NCBI GenBank assembly: GCA_903930805.1
Contig: CAIYZZ010000256.1
Span: forward strand, 1-15,307
From: an uncultured Rhodocyclaceae bacterium
GTDB lineage: Bacteria; Pseudomonadota; Gammaproteobacteria; Burkholderiales; Rhodocyclaceae
Reading direction: 5' to 3'
DNA length: 15,307 bases
Under the pieces are notes generated by a model that did no database searches, was not told the origin of the DNA, and was given only the letters and a program-made list of their open reading frames with translations. This document shows, in pieces, positions 15,292-15,307 of the stretch; the stretch's first letter is position 1; the number at the start of each line of letters is the position of its first letter. The translations under genes and the position numbers were made by a program.

Positions 15292-15307
15292 ATGCAGAAA
15301 TCGTTGC
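15292..15307 (+). CDS. Start of an unidentified gene, cut by window edge
   Basis: ATG 15292 has a strong AGGAGGG 6 nt upstream and encodes MQKSL before the window ends. A basic residue followed by Ser-Leu would suit the start of a signal peptide, as in betaproteobacterial porins, but five residues cannot show this. The gap after moeA (15149-15291, 143 nt) holds no other gene that I can see. Confidence 0.55.

Overview
The window looks like a piece of a betaproteobacterial chromosome, probably near Rhodocyclales/Nitrosomonadales. That placement is my inference from protein flavour and from the order tpiA-secG-tRNA-Leu-nuoABCDEFG with separate nuoC and nuoD; no search was run. Genes are densely packed. 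No stretch over 300 bases lacks a gene, and I see no insertion sequence, phage gene or CRISPR array.

Region 1 (1-6871, minus strand) is a housekeeping block. It reads from a near-consensus promoter through tpiA (glycolysis) and secG (Sec translocon) to a tRNA-Leu(GAG), then into nuoA, B, C, D, E, F and a truncated nuoG (respiratory complex I). Cysteine ligands for the Fe-S clusters are visible in NuoB, E, F and G. Most nuo junctions overlap or lie within 5 nt. nuoB and nuoD start with GTG.

Region 2 (6997-9092, plus strand) is a likely phosphate-uptake operon. It holds a DUF47/PhoU-like Pit accessory protein, a PiT-family phosphate permease and diacylglycerol kinase DgkA. It is followed by a separate soluble PDC/Cache-like protein of unknown function (9204-10148), which has a TTG start behind a good ribosome binding site.

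Region 3 (10177-15148) is a tungstate/molybdate module. A TupABC-type importer runs on the minus strand in the order permease, ATPase, binding protein. Only 40 bp away and divergent is a regulator joining a ModE-type winged helix to a periplasmic-binding-protein-like domain. Then come a 91-aa hypothetical protein (minus) and moeA (plus), which inserts the metal into molybdopterin. A likely reading is that the importer brings in the oxyanion, the regulator senses metal or cofactor status, and MoeA uses the metal. The last 16 bases begin another gene with a strong ribosome binding site.

Nothing here is clearly a new kind of system. The least explained parts are the HTH-PBP fusion regulator and its tiny shared control region, the 91-aa hypothetical protein, the soluble PDC protein, and the hairpin-bearing RNA between the tRNA and nuoA.
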